Shown here piece after piece: positions 1 to 7,314 of a DNA stretch of 64,000 nucleotides. This DNA comes from Phycisphaerae bacterium (GTDB lineage: Bacteria; Planctomycetota; Phycisphaerae; Phycisphaerales; UBA1924). Made by a program: the position numbers and the translations under genes. The notes below the pieces were generated by a model, which had not been told where the DNA came from, searched no databases, and saw nothing but the letters and a program-made list of their open reading frames with translations. Position 1 is the stretch's first letter. Each line of letters begins with the position of its first letter. The DNA is taken from positions 434,001 to 498,000 of the forward strand of contig JAUILU010000001.1 of NCBI GenBank assembly GCA_030432905.1, given 5' to 3'.

Positions 1-146
1 ACGAGGGCGACAAGGTCATCATCAAAGCACGGGTCGGGTCGAGATTGCTCGCGCAGCTCAGATCGGGCGGCGCACACATCTCGACCGACAAAGACTCCGA
101 TCTCGCAGCCGCCCAGAGCGCGTGGCGAGAAGCACCCGAGTCGTAG
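1..146 (+). CDS. C-terminal fragment of an unidentified protein
   Basis: A frame enters from the left edge, is read from base 3 and closes with TAG at 144-146, giving 47 residues that start E-G-D-K-V-I-I-K and end E-A-P-E-S. It contains an alternating hydrophobic/charged stretch and the segment GSRLLAQLRSGG, which could be the end of a folded domain. Too little remains for a family call. It ends against the T-rich side of the minus-strand tRNA-Glu terminator. The other two frames are Arg/Ser-rich and look non-coding, which favours this one. Confidence 0.5.
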   Translation, partial: EGDKVIIKARVGSRLLAQLRSGGAHISTDKDSDLAAAQSAWREAPES

Positions 147-149
147 TCC

Positions 150-185
150 AAAAAAGAATAACCGGCCGGAGTTGCTCCGACCGGT
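150..185 (-). terminator. Intrinsic terminator behind tRNA-Glu
   Basis: On the minus strand an 11-bp stem (ACCGGTCGGAG paired with CTCCGGCCGGT, one T-G pair) closes a 3-nt loop and is followed by TATTCTTTTTT. This is a textbook rho-independent terminator 11 nt downstream of the tRNA-Glu 3' end. Confidence 0.85.
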
Positions 186-196
186 GCTTCTGAAAG

Positions 197-271
197 TGAC
201 CCCACGGGGATTCGAACCCCGGTTTTCAGGATGAGAACCTGACGTCCTAGACCGGACTAGACGATGGGGCC
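197..271 (-). tRNA. tRNA-Glu (anticodon CTC)
   Basis: The minus strand folds as a full cloverleaf. The acceptor stem GGCCCCA pairs with TGGGGTC. The anticodon arm TCAGG/CCTGA encloses the loop TTCTCAT with anticodon CTC, which reads GAG. The T arm CGGGG-TTCGAAT-CCCCG is canonical and the discriminator is A. CCA is not encoded. A strong terminator follows immediately. Confidence 0.97.
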
Positions 272-320
272 ATCGGCTAAGCCAATCGTAGCCGACCGCG
301 TCGAATGTTCAAGCTGCCCG

Positions 321-1085
321 CTACTTGCCGCTGGACATCATCGGGAGCGCCACCATCACCAGCAGGTCGTAGACCGCGTGCGCCCCTGCCGCGATCCCGA
401 GCCCCCGCCCAAGAAAGAGCGTCCCGAGGAACACGCCGGACGCGAAGTAGAAGATAACCACTTCGACGTTCACGCCGCCCCCGCCGCCCGAGCGGTGATA
501 GGCCGCGAAGACCAAGGCAGAGAACCCGACCGAGAGGACATTGCCAAGCTGTTTCCGCACGCCGCAGATGTCAACGAGCAATCCGTGCGCGAGCGCGATG
601 AGGACGAACCTGAACACCAGTTCCTCGTAAACCCCCGCGCCTACCGCGATCGTCGCTCTCGCCCCGGCTGGCATCTCGGCGAACTCGCCACCAACGCCGC
701 CGAGCAGCCCGGTCATCGCCGCCAGCACGAGCAGCGGCATCGCCCAGATGCACGACTCAGCCGCCATCAGCAGCAGCCCGCTTGCGCGAATCTTCCAAGG
801 TCGTCGCTCGATCACCTGCCACGACACCAGCACCGTGACGAGCGCGATCGCCGGCAGGTGCATGCCAACGACACCGAAAAGCTCAAACAGCGTGCTCAGC
901 AATCGGCGCGCAGCCAGGCCCATCGAGGCCAGTTCGTCCTGCCAGATCAGCGAGCCGAGTTCGTAAAACAACACCAACGGCAAAAGAAACACCAGAACCT
1001 GCAAAGGCCTGGTGGATTCCTGCCAGTAGTTGTCAAGATCGGATTCTTCGAGAACGATCGCGTCGGTATCGTCTGCGGCGCTCAT
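321..1085 (-). CDS. CPBP-family intramembrane metalloprotease
   Basis: A 254-residue polytopic membrane protein with hydrophobic segments near residues 28-48, 72-90, 103-130 and throughout the C-terminal half. The three motifs of the CPBP (Abi/CAAX-protease-like) family are in order: EELVFR at 154-159, a His in FAAYH at 197, and HAVYD at 236-240. In this family the two glutamates and histidines form a membrane-embedded metal site; substrates vary (prenylated proteins, bacteriocin immunity, signalling) and cannot be read from this sequence. It lies 16 bp downstream of rpsT on the same strand, so it is probably co-transcribed with it. A glycine run (SGGGGG) after motif 2 is unusual. The family call is firm; the role is unknown. 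Confidence 0.88.
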   Translation of the reverse strand: MSAADDTDAIVLEESDLDNYWQESTRPLQVLVFLLPLVLFYELGSLIWQDELASMGLAARRLLSTLFELFGVVGMHLPAIALVTVLVSWQVIERRPWKIRASGLLLMAAESCIWAMPLLVLAAMTGLLGGVGGEFAEMPAGARATIAVGAGVYEELVFRFVLIALAHGLLVDICGVRKQLGNVLSVGFSALVFAAYHRSGGGGGVNVEVVIFYFASGVFLGTLFLGRGLGIAAGAHAVYDLLVMVALPMMSSGK

Positions 1086-1101
1086 CGAGTTCCTTGCAGC
1101 G

Positions 1102-1371
1102 TTACGAGGCGCTCTTGGCCTTGAGCTGCGCGGTCAGGCGGCTCTTTCTGCGGGCGGCCTGACGCTTGTGGATCACGCCCTTCTGAGCGGTGCGATCTAT
1201 GATCGAGCAGGCGCTGCGGAGCGCTTCCTGTGCGCCGCCGTTGTCGCCGGCGGACAGCTTGGTCTCAAACGTCTTGATGGCTTCGCGCATGGTGCGGAGG
1301 CGCCATCTGTTGCGTGAACGGTGCGAAAGGTTCTGACGAACGCGCTTCTTTGCTGAGACCGAGTGAGCCAT
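1102..1371 (-). CDS. rpsT: 30S ribosomal protein S20
   Basis: An 89-residue, strongly basic protein starting MAHSVSAKKRVRQN and continuing with the S20 pattern R-x-R-N-R-x-R-L-R-T-M, with the conserved core KGVIHKRQAARRKSRL at 64-79. S20 binds 16S rRNA at the base of the 30S body. Length and all-helical composition fit the family. An AAAGGAAA ribosome site lies about 10 nt before ATG. The CPBP protease gene follows on the same strand with no visible terminator between. Confidence 0.97.
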   Translation of the reverse strand: MAHSVSAKKRVRQNLSHRSRNRWRLRTMREAIKTFETKLSAGDNGGAQEALRSACSIIDRTAQKGVIHKRQAARRKSRLTAQLKAKSAS

Positions 1372-1549
1372 TGAGCCGATTTCCTTTGGGCACGCAGCCC
1401 GTCGCTATCATCCCGGACGCCACGCCCGGACCCCCAGCGGGGCCTTCCCGCCGGGCGGTAGTCTTGCCCCGAAATCACGAAAGATCAACTCCTGACCCCC
1501 TAGGACTTGCCTCAGGGCTGGATTCTTCCCTATTGTCGCATCCGCAAAT

Positions 1550-1623
1550 GCGGGCGTAGCTCAACTGGATAGAGCACCTGACTACGGATCAGGAGGTTGG
1601 GGGTTCGAATCCTCCCGCCCGTG
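1550..1623 (+). tRNA. tRNA-Arg (anticodon ACG)
   Basis: Cloverleaf: acceptor stem GCGGGCG pairs with CGCCCGT (terminal G-T pair), D arm GCTC/GAGC, anticodon stem CCTGA/TCAGG around loop CTACGGA with anticodon ACG, and T arm GGGGG-TTCGAAT-CCTCC. The discriminator is G and CCA is not encoded. In bacteria A34 of this tRNA is normally deaminated to inosine so that it reads CGU/CGC/CGA. Confidence 0.96.
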
Positions 1624-1932
1624 CTTCTTTGGCCCCTTGCCGAGCCACCCCACTCTACACAGATCCCAGCCCCTCAGACCGGGACCTCTTTTCGGGTCAG
1701 CCGATCACGTTCTCACCCAGCCTGAAGCAGTTGTGCCACCAACAAATCCTGCTATCGGCCCCACCCCATCCCAGCCAGAAGGCTCCACAAAGCTGTGTAC
1801 ACAACCCTCGCTACCGCCCTCGAACCGCGGCCTACCCACAGACGAAAGGGCTCGTCCAAGCCCTGACCCGTGTTTATTCACTTCATCTCGCTTACCGTGA
1901 AGTGATCGCTGGATCTGGCCGAATTCTGGGAC
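1624..1932 (+). other. 309-bp intergenic region with an inverted repeat
   Basis: No convincing gene lies between tRNA-Arg and the hybrid kinase. Overlapping short frames here are Pro/Ser/Arg-rich and have no ribosome site. The only organised element is the inverted repeat at 1878-1905 just upstream of the kinase. No hairpin plus T-run was found behind tRNA-Arg. Confidence 0.6.
1878..1905. promoter_or_regulatory. Inverted repeat upstream of the hybrid kinase
   Basis: A perfect 8-bp inverted repeat, TCACTTCA - 12 nt - TGAAGTGA, ends 27 bp before the kinase ATG. Its two 20-bp-apart half sites suit a dimeric regulator, but it could equally form an RNA hairpin in the leader. No clear -35/-10 pair was recognised beside it. 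Confidence 0.4.
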
Positions 1933-3735
1933 ATGAAGCGGCTCTTGGCTCTAGGTGTGCTCACACTCGCTGGCGGCAGTCTTGCCCCGGCGGTCGGACA
2001 GCACGAGGGCCACGCCATGCACACCGGCGCGGCTTCGCAAAGCACAAACTTCGACTTCTTCACGAACTTCGGCACCTACATGCCCCGCACCCACTGCATC
2101 GTCAACAGCGAGGGCAAAGCAGACTGGCCCTGGATCATCCTGCTGATCACGCTCACCGCCGGCATCATTACGGCGTACGGCTGCATCTATTTCTTCTGGA
2201 TGAAAACCCACCGCGCGCAAGAGGAACGCGACCAGAACAAGAAAATGTTCGAGCTCGCAAACATCTTCTTCTGGTGCGCGGTCTGCGGCTACGTCTTCAG
2301 CATCATGTCCTTCGCCTGGCCAGCGTACAGGCTGCTCGCCGGTGCGCTTCTTCTTCTGAATCTCTGGTCGTGGCGGTTTGTGCTGACGGATCTCAATGAA
2401 TTTAAGCGATCACTCTGTGCGAAATCGACCGAACGCAAGCTCCGCGAAGAGCTCGAACAACGCAACCAGATTCTTGAGCGGCTTGTCGTCGAGCGTACGA
2501 TCGATCTCGAACACGCAAAGACCTCGGCCGAGGATGCCAACAATGCCAAGAGCCAGTTCCTCGCTTCGATGAGCCACGAAATCCGCACCCCTATGGCAGC
2601 GATCGCCGGCTATGCGGAACTTCTCCACACTGAAGAGATCTCGTGCCAGCGTCCAGAGGAGTTGCGCGAAGCGACACTTTCCATCTACACCAACACGCAT
2701 CACCTGCTCACGCTGATCGACGACATCTTGGACATGTCCAAGATCGAAGCCGGCAAGATGGCCATGGAGATCACGGGCGTCAACGCCGCTTCGCTCGTGC
2801 ACGAGGTCGAAACGATGCTGGCTCCAAGAGCGCAGGCGAAGGGCCTCGAGTTCCGCATCGATCACGAAACAGATTTCCCGGAGTCGATCCAGACCGACCC
2901 CACACGTCTGCGACAGATCTTGCTGAATCTCGTCGGAAACGCGATCAAGTTCACATCGTCCGGTTCTGTCTCGATTTCGCTATCCTGCGATCCTGAAACG
3001 GAAACCGCCGAGTTCCGCGTCTGCGACACCGGCATCGGGCTATCCTCTAAGCAACTCGCCATAGCCCAGCAGTTCTTGCCATTCACTCAAGCCGACAATT
3101 CGACAACCCGTCGTTTCGGCGGCACCGGGCTCGGCCTCAAGATCTCCCACGCGCTTGCCGACCTGCTCGGCGGCAATTTAGAAATCGATTCCGTTGAACG
3201 CGAAGGCACCACCATGTGCCTGCAGATCCCCACCGGATCGCTTGCAAACTGCAAGATGATCGACCGGGATAGCTTTGCGAACGGACTCATCAAACACATT
3301 GACACCAACCCCTCCGACGGCATTCAGAATGCTGCGTTGCTGGTCGGTGCCCGAATTCTGCTGGTTGAAGACGGCGCGGACAACCAAAAGCTCTTCGGCT
3401 GGATTCTCCAGCGAGCGGGTGCCACGGTCTCGATCGCCAACAACGGCAAAGCCGCGGTCGAGATGACGGCTGGTCCAAAGCATGATCGCTTCGACCTGAT
3501 CCTAATGGATATGCAGATGCCGGTTCTCGACGGATACAGCGCGACAGCCGCCATCCGCGAAGCCGGGTGCAGCACACCCATCATCGCCCTGACCGCCCAC
3601 GCGATGGAGGGCTGCCGAGAACGCTGCATGGACGCTGGCTGCAACGACTACCTCCCAAAGCCCATCAAGCGGGAAACCCTGCTCCGAAGGTGCCAGTTCT
3701 GGGCCTCATCTTCAGAAGAACGCCCCGCCGCATAA
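1933..3735 (+). CDS. Hybrid sensor histidine kinase with ethylene-receptor-like membrane domain
   Basis: 600 residues. Residues 1-22 look like a signal peptide, followed by a His-rich stretch HEGHAMH (24-30). A three-helix membrane module spans about 41-153: MPRTHC (50-55), a helix at 65-90, a helix containing CAVCGYVF (115-122), then AWPAYRL and a third helix. Its layout resembles the bacterial ethylene-receptor-type sensor (MPxGHC..., CGxTH...). A linker coiled coil (165-205) leads to HisKA with H-box SHEIRTP (His215), then HATPase motifs NLVGNAIKF, DTGIGL and GGTGLGL (396-401). A receiver domain from 473 has E479/D480, phospho-acceptor D526 and K576. No separate response regulator or HPt gene is adjacent. 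The copper-ligand His of ETR1 appears replaced by Phe122. Kinase assignment is certain; the sensor comparison is by eye. Confidence 0.93.
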   Translation: MKRLLALGVLTLAGGSLAPAVGQHEGHAMHTGAASQSTNFDFFTNFGTYMPRTHCIVNSEGKADWPWIILLITLTAGIITAYGCIYFFWMKTHRAQEERDQNKKMFELANIFFWCAVCGYVFSIMSFAWPAYRLLAGALLLLNLWSWRFVLTDLNEFKRSLCAKSTERKLREELEQRNQILERLVVERTIDLEHAKTSAEDANNAKSQFLASMSHEIRTPMAAIAGYAELLHTEEISCQRPEELREATLSIYTNTHHLLTLIDDILDMSKIEAGKMAMEITGVNAASLVHEVETMLAPRAQAKGLEFRIDHETDFPESIQTDPTRLRQILLNLVGNAIKFTSSGSVSISLSCDPETETAEFRVCDTGIGLSSKQLAIAQQFLPFTQADNSTTRRFGGTGLGLKISHALADLLGGNLEIDSVEREGTTMCLQIPTGSLANCKMIDRDSFANGLIKHIDTNPSDGIQNAALLVGARILLVEDGADNQKLFGWILQRAGATVSIANNGKAAVEMTAGPKHDRFDLILMDMQMPVLDGYSATAAIREAGCSTPIIALTAHAMEGCRERCMDAGCNDYLPKPIKRETLLRRCQFWASSSEERPAA

Positions 3736-3837
3736 ACCCCGGTTCCAGCGGTTCAGACGTGGGTTCCAAGGCCGCTAAGCGTGAGCCGAGGTTTCTTGGT
3801 TGCCGGTGCAATACCGAATGGGCCGATACGTTAGGCC

Positions 3838-4461
3838 GTGGTGAACAAACGCGCATTCTCTCTAATCGAACTCCTCGTGGTGATCTCGATCATCGCGGTC
3901 CTGCTGGCGATCTTGCTTCCCGCGTTGCCGAGGATCATGGATGCGGGCCGCCGCGCCGCGTGCTCGGCGAATCTCCGGGGCGTCGGCCAAGCGGTCGAAC
4001 TCTACAAAGGCGACTTCAAGGAGATCATGCCCGTCGGCAGCTACATGCCGAGACCCTGGCTCAACTTCCTCAACGACGACGGCTCATGGCCCACAAGTTT
4101 CAACCAATCGATCAGTGACTACTTCGAGATCGACTCCGCTGCCTGGGAATGCCCGGGTGACATCGCGGTTCACAGCGTCACTTACACCGACGACGACGGC
4201 AGGGAACAGATCGGCGGCTCGTCGTACATGTACGTCTCGTCGCTCGGCGGCCGAAAGATCGAAGATTCGTTCTTCATGTCGAGGCTCGACCTCCCCCTCA
4301 CCGAAGTCCCGGTCGCCCACGATTTCGACGGGAACACCTACGAGACACAAGACGGCAGGCTCATCCCTGTCGATTTCTTCCACTCAACCCGGAACCTTGT
4401 CTTTGGTGATGGGCACGTCGGCAAGTATGATCAATCTGAAGGCCCGAGCCAGCCCGGCTAA
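3838..4461 (+). CDS. Pseudopilin-like protein with prepilin N-terminus
   Basis: 207 residues from a GTG start (a second GTG follows immediately). The N-terminus [20 protein letters not shown] is a type IV prepilin peptidase signal with Glu at mature position 5, followed by the usual A-L-P and A-R-R-A-A-C-S-A-N-L-R-G helix. The C-terminus carries a shortened H-x8-DG-H-V motif (HSTRNLVFGDGHV), typical of the large planctomycete pseudopilin family. No pilus machinery is adjacent; the nearest is at 39-45 kb. An 18-bp gap separates it from the next gene on the same strand. Family clear, partner system unknown. Confidence 0.85.
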   Translation: MVNKRAFSLIELLVVISIIAVLLAILLPALPRIMDAGRRAACSANLRGVGQAVELYKGDFKEIMPVGSYMPRPWLNFLNDDGSWPTSFNQSISDYFEIDSAAWECPGDIAVHSVTYTDDDGREQIGGSSYMYVSSLGGRKIEDSFFMSRLDLPLTEVPVAHDFDGNTYETQDGRLIPVDFFHSTRNLVFGDGHVGKYDQSEGPSQPG

Positions 4462-4479
4462 GCCGCGAAGGAGCACACC

Positions 4480-5193
4480 ATGAGCAAGTCGCTGATGGAC
4501 GGCATCGAGTTCGGTGAAAAACGCAAAGCGGTGGACGCTGACTGGTCCAAGGCACGCAAGCTGGTTGTTGGCTCGCTGTTCTCGCTGCTGGCGCTCGGCG
4601 CCGTCGGCGCGGGCATCTTTTTCGCGTGGGACAACCGCCCGATCAAGCTGCCCCGCAGCGCCGACGAAGCCATCACCGTGATCAACTCGGGCAGGCTCGA
4701 CAGGCTCAGCGAGGACCGGCAGCGGCAGTACTTCGCCGAGGCATCGAACCTCATGCGCGACATCCCCGAAGAGGAACGCCGGGACTACTTCCGGAGCGAA
4801 GAGAACCGCGACGCGATGCGCCAGGTCATGATGGAGCAGATGGACAACACCATGCGAGAAATCGCACGCGGCAACATCACCATGGACGACTGGCGCTCGC
4901 AGATGGCTGAGCGTTTCGGCAACCGCGGGCCACGAGGGCAGCGCGGCGAGCGTGATGAGCGCGGCGACCGCCCCGAAGGGGAACGTCCAGAACGCGAACG
5001 CCCGGAAGGCGAAGAAGGCGAACGCCCAAGCAGAGCCGATCGCCAGCAAGCCATGACCAATCGAGTCCAGGGCGCATTCCAGAACGGCGACGGCCAACGT
5101 ATGGGCCTCATGATGGCCTTCCGCCAGAAAATGGGCGGCTGGGGCGGAAGACCGGGCGGCGGTGGCGGTGGAAACCGCAACGGCGGCAACTAA
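4480..5193 (+). CDS. Single-pass membrane protein with charged low-complexity tail
   Basis: 237 residues, unrecognised family. An AAGGAG ribosome site lies 7 nt before ATG. A cytoplasmic head (1-27) precedes one transmembrane helix (about 28-50), then a helical, Met/Glu/Arg-rich region with EEERRDYFRSEENRD, a repetitive segment built of P-E-G-E-R-P-E-R-E-R units (about 158-188), and a Gly-rich tail GGWGGRPGGGGGG. It lies between the pseudopilin and the ABC ATPase. A TATACT promoter element for the ABC gene overlaps the bases just after its stop, so the ABC pair may be expressed independently. No catalytic motif is visible. Confidence 0.75.
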   Translation: MSKSLMDGIEFGEKRKAVDADWSKARKLVVGSLFSLLALGAVGAGIFFAWDNRPIKLPRSADEAITVINSGRLDRLSEDRQRQYFAEASNLMRDIPEEERRDYFRSEENRDAMRQVMMEQMDNTMREIARGNITMDDWRSQMAERFGNRGPRGQRGERDERGDRPEGERPERERPEGEEGERPSRADRQQAMTNRVQGAFQNGDGQRMGLMMAFRQKMGGWGGRPGGGGGGNRNGGN

Positions 5194-5205
5194 CCGCGCA
5201 ACAGC

Positions 5206-5211
5206 TATACT
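5206..5211 (+). promoter_or_regulatory. -10 element (TATACT) of the ABC ATPase gene
   Basis: TATACT matches the sigma70 -10 consensus at 5 of 6 positions and ends 8 nt before the ATG at 5220. No Shine-Dalgarno lies between, so the mRNA would be leaderless or nearly so. The -35 region is weak (GCGGCA at 17 bp). Confidence 0.5.
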
Positions 5212-5219
5212 CGCTGACC

Positions 5220-5900
5220 ATGTCAACAAAGTCAGCTGCACTCCATATTCAGGACCTCAAATTCCGCTACCCGGGCGCCTCGCATTCCGCGCCCTGGGTT
5301 GTCGATGTGCAACAACTCACGATCAAGCCCGGCGAACAGATCCTGCTCACCGGCGCCTCGGGTCGGGGTAAAAGCACACTGCTCCAACTCATCGCCGGGC
5401 TCATGTCGCCCGACCAGGGCTTCATCAAAATCGCCGGCCAGGACATCGGCCAACTCTCGGGCGGCAGGCTCGATCGATTCCGCGGCACGCAGATCGGCAT
5501 GATCTTCCAAACCTTCAACTTGCTCCGCGGGTTCACCGCCAAAGAGAACGTGCTGGCCGCCCTGCTCTTCTCGTCGCTCCCCAAGAAAGAGCACAACGAC
5601 CGGGCTCTTGAGCTTCTTGAGACCGTCGGCATCCAGACTCCCGAGCGAGAGATCTCACAACTCTCGATCGGCCAGCAGCAACGTGTTGCCGTGGCAAGGG
5701 CTGTGGCAACCTCGCCCGCGCTGGTATTGGCGGACGAACCCACCGCGAGTCTCGACCCCGAGAACGGCAAGACCGCGATGGACCTCATCCAAACGACATG
5801 CCTGAAAGTCGGGGCCGCCCTGCTCTGCACAAGCCACGACCCGTCGATGTCTGAACGCTTCAAACGACTCGAATCTCTCGACACGCTCGTCACCGCGTAA
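5220..5900 (+). CDS. ABC transporter ATP-binding protein (LolD/MacB type)
   Basis: 226 residues, the normal size for a LolD-like ATPase. Walker A is GASGRGKS (45-52), the Q-loop is in MIFQTFN, the signature is LSIGQ (148-152, instead of LSGGQ), Walker B is LVLADE (168-173) and the H-loop His is in CTSHD. It energises the FtsX-type permease encoded 15 bp downstream. Together with the DUF3299-like gene that follows they form a probable three-gene unit. The start has no ribosome site but a TATACT element 8 nt upstream. Substrate is not readable from the ATPase. Confidence 0.94.
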   Translation: MSTKSAALHIQDLKFRYPGASHSAPWVVDVQQLTIKPGEQILLTGASGRGKSTLLQLIAGLMSPDQGFIKIAGQDIGQLSGGRLDRFRGTQIGMIFQTFNLLRGFTAKENVLAALLFSSLPKKEHNDRALELLETVGIQTPEREISQLSIGQQQRVAVARAVATSPALVLADEPTASLDPENGKTAMDLIQTTCLKVGAALLCTSHDPSMSERFKRLESLDTLVTA

Positions 5901-5915
5901 ACCCAAGGACTCAAC

Positions 5916-7244
5916 ATGGCAATGACGGACTGGACCATCATCCGCCGAAGCATGTCGGCAAGACTCTTCTCAACCGTGACCACGATCGTCACGGTCGCCA
6001 TCGCGGTCGGGCTCATGCTCACGCTTCTTGCGATGCGCGATTCGGGACGCAAGGCATTCGACCGAGGCACGGGCAACATGCACGCGCTGATCAGCGCCGA
6101 CTCGTCGCCGCTCGTTTCGGTCCTCAACTGCATCTTCTACGCAGACCCGCCCGCGCGCCCAATCTCCTGGCCCAAGTACAACCAGCTCATCAACACCTAC
6201 CCCTTCGAGTATGCCATCCCGACCCAGCAGGGCGACAGCTACCAGGGCCTGCCCGTTCTTGCGACGACAGCTGAGTTCTTTACAAAGTTCAGCCCGAACC
6301 CGGACTTCAACCCGAACGCCGCTCCGCGCCAGCAGAGCACCGAGGCCTGGGGATTGAAAGAAGGGCGGTTCTTCGAGGCACCGTTCGAGGTTGTGGTCGG
6401 TGCGCGAGCCGCCGCCGAGCGAACACTCAACGTCGGCGACAACATCAATCTCTCGCACGGTGTCGAAACAAGCCGCAAGAGCACGATCAGCGTCGATCCG
6501 CACGTCCACGCGGGCTACCCCTACGAAGTCGTCGGCATCCTCGAAGCCACCGGCTCGGCGCACGACCGCGCGTTGTTCACCGACCTGACTAGCTCATGGA
6601 TCATCCACGCACACGACCGCCGGGTCGCAGAAACGCCGGGCGTTGAGATGACAACCGAAGCCGATCTGACCGACGCCGACAGGCTCATCACCGGGATCTA
6701 CGCGAGGGTTATGTCACGCCAAGGGCGGAACTCGGGTTCGGTCTTGCCGCAGGTACTGTCGCAGCTCCGCGCCGACCAGACGATCACGGTCGCCCAGCCG
6801 AGTGAGCAGATCACATCGCTCTTCTCGATCGTCTCTAACATCGACGAGATCCTCATCGCGATGGCCGGCGCTGTGATGATCTCCAGCGGCATCGCGATCA
6901 TGCTCGCGCTCTACAACTCGATGGAGCAGCGCAAACGCCAGATCGCCATCCTCCGCGTTCTCGGCTGCAACCGTGTCCGCATCTTCGGGCTGGTCATGAC
7001 CGAGTCGGCCATCATCGGCATCGCCGGCGGCTTTGCGGGCTTTGCGATCGCATTTCTCGGGACCAACATCGTCGCGAGTGTGCTCAAAGAAAGGCTCGGC
7101 CTCGTTGTCGAGCCCACGTTCGACCCGCGGATCGTGTACGTCGTTCTGGTCGCCTCACTCGCCCTTTCGGCGCTGGCAGGCCTGATCCCGGCAGCCGCGG
7201 CTTATCAGACGCCGGTCGCCAAGAACCTAAAGCCGACAGATTGA
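5916..7244 (+). CDS. ABC transporter permease, FtsX/MacB-like
   Basis: 442 residues with an AAGGA ribosome site. One transmembrane helix near residues 22-42, a roughly 250-residue extracytoplasmic domain, then three helices (about 305-335, 357-385 and 405-430). This is the MacB/LolC/FtsX four-helix topology. The C-terminal region has the family's ME-x-R-K-R-Q-I-A-I-L-R-V-L-G-C-N coupling segment that contacts the ATPase. Such transporters usually work on lipoproteins, peptides or cell-wall hydrolases by mechanotransmission. The DUF3299-like neighbour suggests a specialised system, possibly metal-related (inference). Confidence 0.92.
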   Translation: MAMTDWTIIRRSMSARLFSTVTTIVTVAIAVGLMLTLLAMRDSGRKAFDRGTGNMHALISADSSPLVSVLNCIFYADPPARPISWPKYNQLINTYPFEYAIPTQQGDSYQGLPVLATTAEFFTKFSPNPDFNPNAAPRQQSTEAWGLKEGRFFEAPFEVVVGARAAAERTLNVGDNINLSHGVETSRKSTISVDPHVHAGYPYEVVGILEATGSAHDRALFTDLTSSWIIHAHDRRVAETPGVEMTTEADLTDADRLITGIYARVMSRQGRNSGSVLPQVLSQLRADQTITVAQPSEQITSLFSIVSNIDEILIAMAGAVMISSGIAIMLALYNSMEQRKRQIAILRVLGCNRVRIFGLVMTESAIIGIAGGFAGFAIAFLGTNIVASVLKERLGLVVEPTFDPRIVYVVLVASLALSALAGLIPAAAAYQTPVAKNLKPTD

Positions 7245-7314
7245 AGCCAAACCCCACCGCGTGCGTACAACCTAGTACGATATCTGTCAGCAGCATTCAG
7301 ACGGGAAACAGGAC

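Noticed and set aside
264..1124. 286-codon plus-strand frame opposite the CPBP gene
   Set aside because: Arg/His/Pro-rich shadow of rpsT and the protease; overlaps the tRNA at its start and has no ribosome site.
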